From an uncultured Chloroflexota bacterium (GTDB lineage: Bacteria > Chloroflexota > Anaerolineae > Aggregatilineales > Phototrophicaceae): 22,827 nt of DNA. The stretch covers positions 1 through 22,827 of the forward strand of contig CALDGT010001249.1 in NCBI GenBank assembly GCA_937942935.1, given 5' to 3'. A program made the translations under genes and the position numbers. A model generated the notes under the pieces. It saw only the letters and a program-made list of their open reading frames with translations. It ran no database searches and was not told the DNA's origin. Within the stretch, counting starts at the first letter, position 1. The number at the start of each line of letters is the position of its first letter. Below, piece after piece: positions 21,326-22,827 of this stretch.

Positions 21326-22291
21326 ATGAAAGCAATCATTTCGACACAATATGGCTCGGCAGATGTTTTGAAATTAGCGGAAATCGAAAAACCCACCCCA
21401 AAAGAGAATGAAGTCTTGGTGAAGGTGCGCGTTGCCACTGTCACCCCATCCGATTCAGCTTTTCGGCAAGGCAAACCATTCATCATCAAATTAATGTATG
21501 GGCTTAAAAAACCGCGTATTCAAATATCGGGTGTTGAGTTTTCGGGAGATATTGAAGCCGTTGGCGCGGGTGTGACCAATTTCAAGCATGGGGATGCTGT
21601 TTATGGCATCAGTCCAAACACTTTTGGCGCACATGCCGAATATCTCACGTTGCCCGCAACAGGGACAATCATCCAAAAATCGCCTAATATGACCTATCAA
21701 GATGCGACAGGGGTGATAGATGGTGCGACCACCGCGCTCTCTTTCCTCAAAAATGTAGCAAAAATTCAGCGTGGGCAAACCATTTTGATTAATGGGGCAT
21801 CGGGCGCGGTTGGAGCATACGCGGTGCAACTCGCCAAGCATTTCGGGGCAAGGGTAATCGGTGTGTGCAGTACAAAAAATATCGAATTGGTCAAATCATT
21901 GGGCGCAGATGAGGTGATAGATTACACAAAAAAAGATTTCACCAAAAATCATGGACAATATGACATCATTTTTGATGCAGTGGGCAAAAGCACCTTTGGC
22001 AAATGCAAACGCGCACTCAAGCCAAAAGGCATTTATATGACCACTGTGCCAACATTAGGCATTGTTGGGGCAATTTTGCGGACATCACTCATGGGTGGCA
22101 AAAAAGCCAAATTCACCACCGCAGGCTTAAAACAAAATCAGGCAACATTAGGTGAATTAACCCAATTATTTGATGCAGGCGCAATGCGAGCCGTGATTGA
22201 CCGATGCTACCCATTGGAGCAAGTCCCCGATGCTCATCGTTATGTGGATACAGGTCGCAAAAAGGGCAATGTGTTGATTACCGTGTCGTAA
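21326..22291 (+). CDS. Zinc-independent MDR oxidoreductase (quinone oxidoreductase-like)
   Basis: ATG 21326 is placed by GGAG (21315-21318) 7 bases upstream; a longer frame from TTG 21302 is unlikely. The 321-residue protein is a medium-chain dehydrogenase/reductase. The nucleotide-binding loop is INGASGAVGAYAVQLAK, with SGVEFSGDIEAVGAGV and GDAVYGISPNTFGAHAEYL before it. The cysteine ligands of zinc alcohol dehydrogenases are absent, so it belongs to the quinone oxidoreductase-like group that uses NADPH to reduce enones or quinones. The C-terminus (GNVLITV) is complete. The physiological substrate is unknown. Confidence 0.88.
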   Translation: MKAIISTQYGSADVLKLAEIEKPTPKENEVLVKVRVATVTPSDSAFRQGKPFIIKLMYGLKKPRIQISGVEFSGDIEAVGAGVTNFKHGDAVYGISPNTFGAHAEYLTLPATGTIIQKSPNMTYQDATGVIDGATTALSFLKNVAKIQRGQTILINGASGAVGAYAVQLAKHFGARVIGVCSTKNIELVKSLGADEVIDYTKKDFTKNHGQYDIIFDAVGKSTFGKCKRALKPKGIYMTTVPTLGIVGAILRTSLMGGKKAKFTTAGLKQNQATLGELTQLFDAGAMRAVIDRCYPLEQVPDAHRYVDTGRKKGNVLITVS

Positions 22292-22300
22292 ATATCGTAA

Positions 22301-22321
22301 GGGCTTGCCATGGCAAGTCCC
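22301..22321. repeat. Palindromic hairpin, possible dispersed repeat
   Basis: CTTGCCA (22304-22310) is directly followed by its complement TGGCAAG (22311-22317), with GGG before and TCCC after. It folds into a short hairpin with a CATG loop, 9 bases after the oxidoreductase stop. It lacks a T-run and resembles mobile intergenic hairpins. Confidence 0.4.
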
Positions 22322-22342
22322 CCATACACACACCCATTATAC

Positions 22343-22375
22343 TGGACGACATACGCGATTAGCGCTAGTCGTCCA
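22343..22375. terminator. Hairpin between convergent genes
   Basis: TGGACGAC (22343-22350) pairs with GTCGTCCA (22368-22375). An inner CGC/GCG (22354-22356 and 22362-22364) can add 3 pairs. It stands 10 bases from the end of the minus-strand gene. No T-run is present, so a terminator role is uncertain. Confidence 0.4.
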
Positions 22376-22385
22376 AAGATATACC

Positions 22386-22827
22386 CTATTGCACAATTTT
22401 GAAATTAAACATGCCTGTTCCCAACACACCCCACAAGCGCACCCAAACAGGCAATAACATTTCTGTCCCGCGTGCGGTGGTAATATCACCCAAATTAATG
22501 ATATTTTTCCAGCCAAACCAAGTTTTCAGATACTCGATGACGACTTCTTTGGCATCGGCATCATTTCCACTCACAAAAATATGATGGTCGCCATCGGCTA
22601 AAGCACTTGGATTCACCATCAGCGCCGATGTGAGAGTGTTTAGTGTTTTCACCACTTTAGCAGATGGAAACCGCGCCTGAATTTGTTCTGCCAATGAATC
22701 GGTGTTCGATACGAATAACGATGGTGGCATCCCCTTAGAAAAATCGAGTGGATTGGAAATATCTATGATGATTTTACCCGACAAATTCGCCTCCCCTGCC
22801 GCTTCTAAGGCGGTAATGGTCGAGTGA
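22386..22827 (-). CDS. NADP-binding oxidoreductase, coenzyme F420-dependent type (partial)
   Basis: The frame stays open to the right edge, so the N-terminus lies outside the window; 146 residues including the C-terminus are visible. A TTG at 22784 is unlikely to be the real start because the frame continues upstream (TITALEAAGEANLSGK). KIIIDISNPLDF, KVVKTLNTLTSALMVNP, IFVSGNDADAKEVV, and the ending GTGMFNFKIV are typical of the family of NADP oxidoreductases related to F420-dependent NADP reductase (Fno), which often act on unknown substrates in bacteria without F420. The missing half would hold the Rossmann GxGxxG loop. It is convergent with the MDR gene. Confidence 0.85.
   Translation of the reverse strand, partial: HSTITALEAAGEANLSGKIIIDISNPLDFSKGMPPSLFVSNTDSLAEQIQARFPSAKVVKTLNTLTSALMVNPSALADGDHHIFVSGNDADAKEVVIEYLKTWFGWKNIINLGDITTARGTEMLLPVWVRLWGVLGTGMFNFKIVQ

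Noticed and set aside
1..22827. CRISPR array, insertion sequence or phage genes
   Set aside because: No regularly spaced direct repeats, terminal inverted repeats around a transposase, or phage proteins were found in either strand.

Overview
The window looks like chromosomal DNA of moderate GC (about 45% by eye) from a bacterium, most likely a member of the Chloroflexota. The hints are a lipoprotein and a kinase with Pro/Thr-rich linkers, a VIT/vWA secreted protein, YwiC-like and WYL-type genes, and PIN toxin modules with small acidic partners. The phylum is an inference, not something the sequence proves. No transposase, integrase, phage gene or CRISPR array is visible.

Layout, left half. 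The left edge carries the N-terminal part of a homocysteine methyltransferase (minus strand, running off the window). A PIN toxin-antitoxin pair follows, then a small membrane protein and a secreted VIT/vWA protein that ends at a bidirectional terminator. Facing it is a dephospho-CoA kinase fused through a Pro/Thr linker to an acetyltransferase-like domain. Next come a PLP aminotransferase, an MFS transporter, a divergent pair (DUF1579-like protein / WYL regulator), and a tandem pair of paralogous unknown genes preceded by a one-TM peptide.

Layout, right half. A tRNA-Ser(GGA) gene overlaps the start of the reading frame of a large lipoprotein. This is followed by a TIR-domain protein with a ubiquitin-like C-terminal region and a YwiC-like membrane protein. 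A four-gene operon (tsaE, tsaB, rimI, sulfurtransferase) follows, the first two genes serving tRNA t6A synthesis. Then come a second PIN toxin-antitoxin pair, a cysteine synthase gene, a membrane protein plus XRE regulator operon, a zinc-independent MDR oxidoreductase, and the C-terminal part of an NADP-binding oxidoreductase at the right edge.

Most interesting regulation. The cysteine synthase gene has a full attenuation leader: a consensus promoter, a 12-codon ORF with a strong ribosome binding site and a Cys codon, a hairpin starting at that codon, and a two-tier terminator. The loop of the first hairpin can pair with the 5' part of the terminator. The membrane protein/XRE operon is preceded by two copies of the same long inverted repeat with centres exactly 42 bp apart, about four helical turns, which suggests cooperative repressor binding.

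Starts were moved inward from the longest open frame where a ribosome binding site or family length supported it (coaE, VIT/vWA, DUF1579-like, WYL regulator, MDR oxidoreductase, second antitoxin and toxin).
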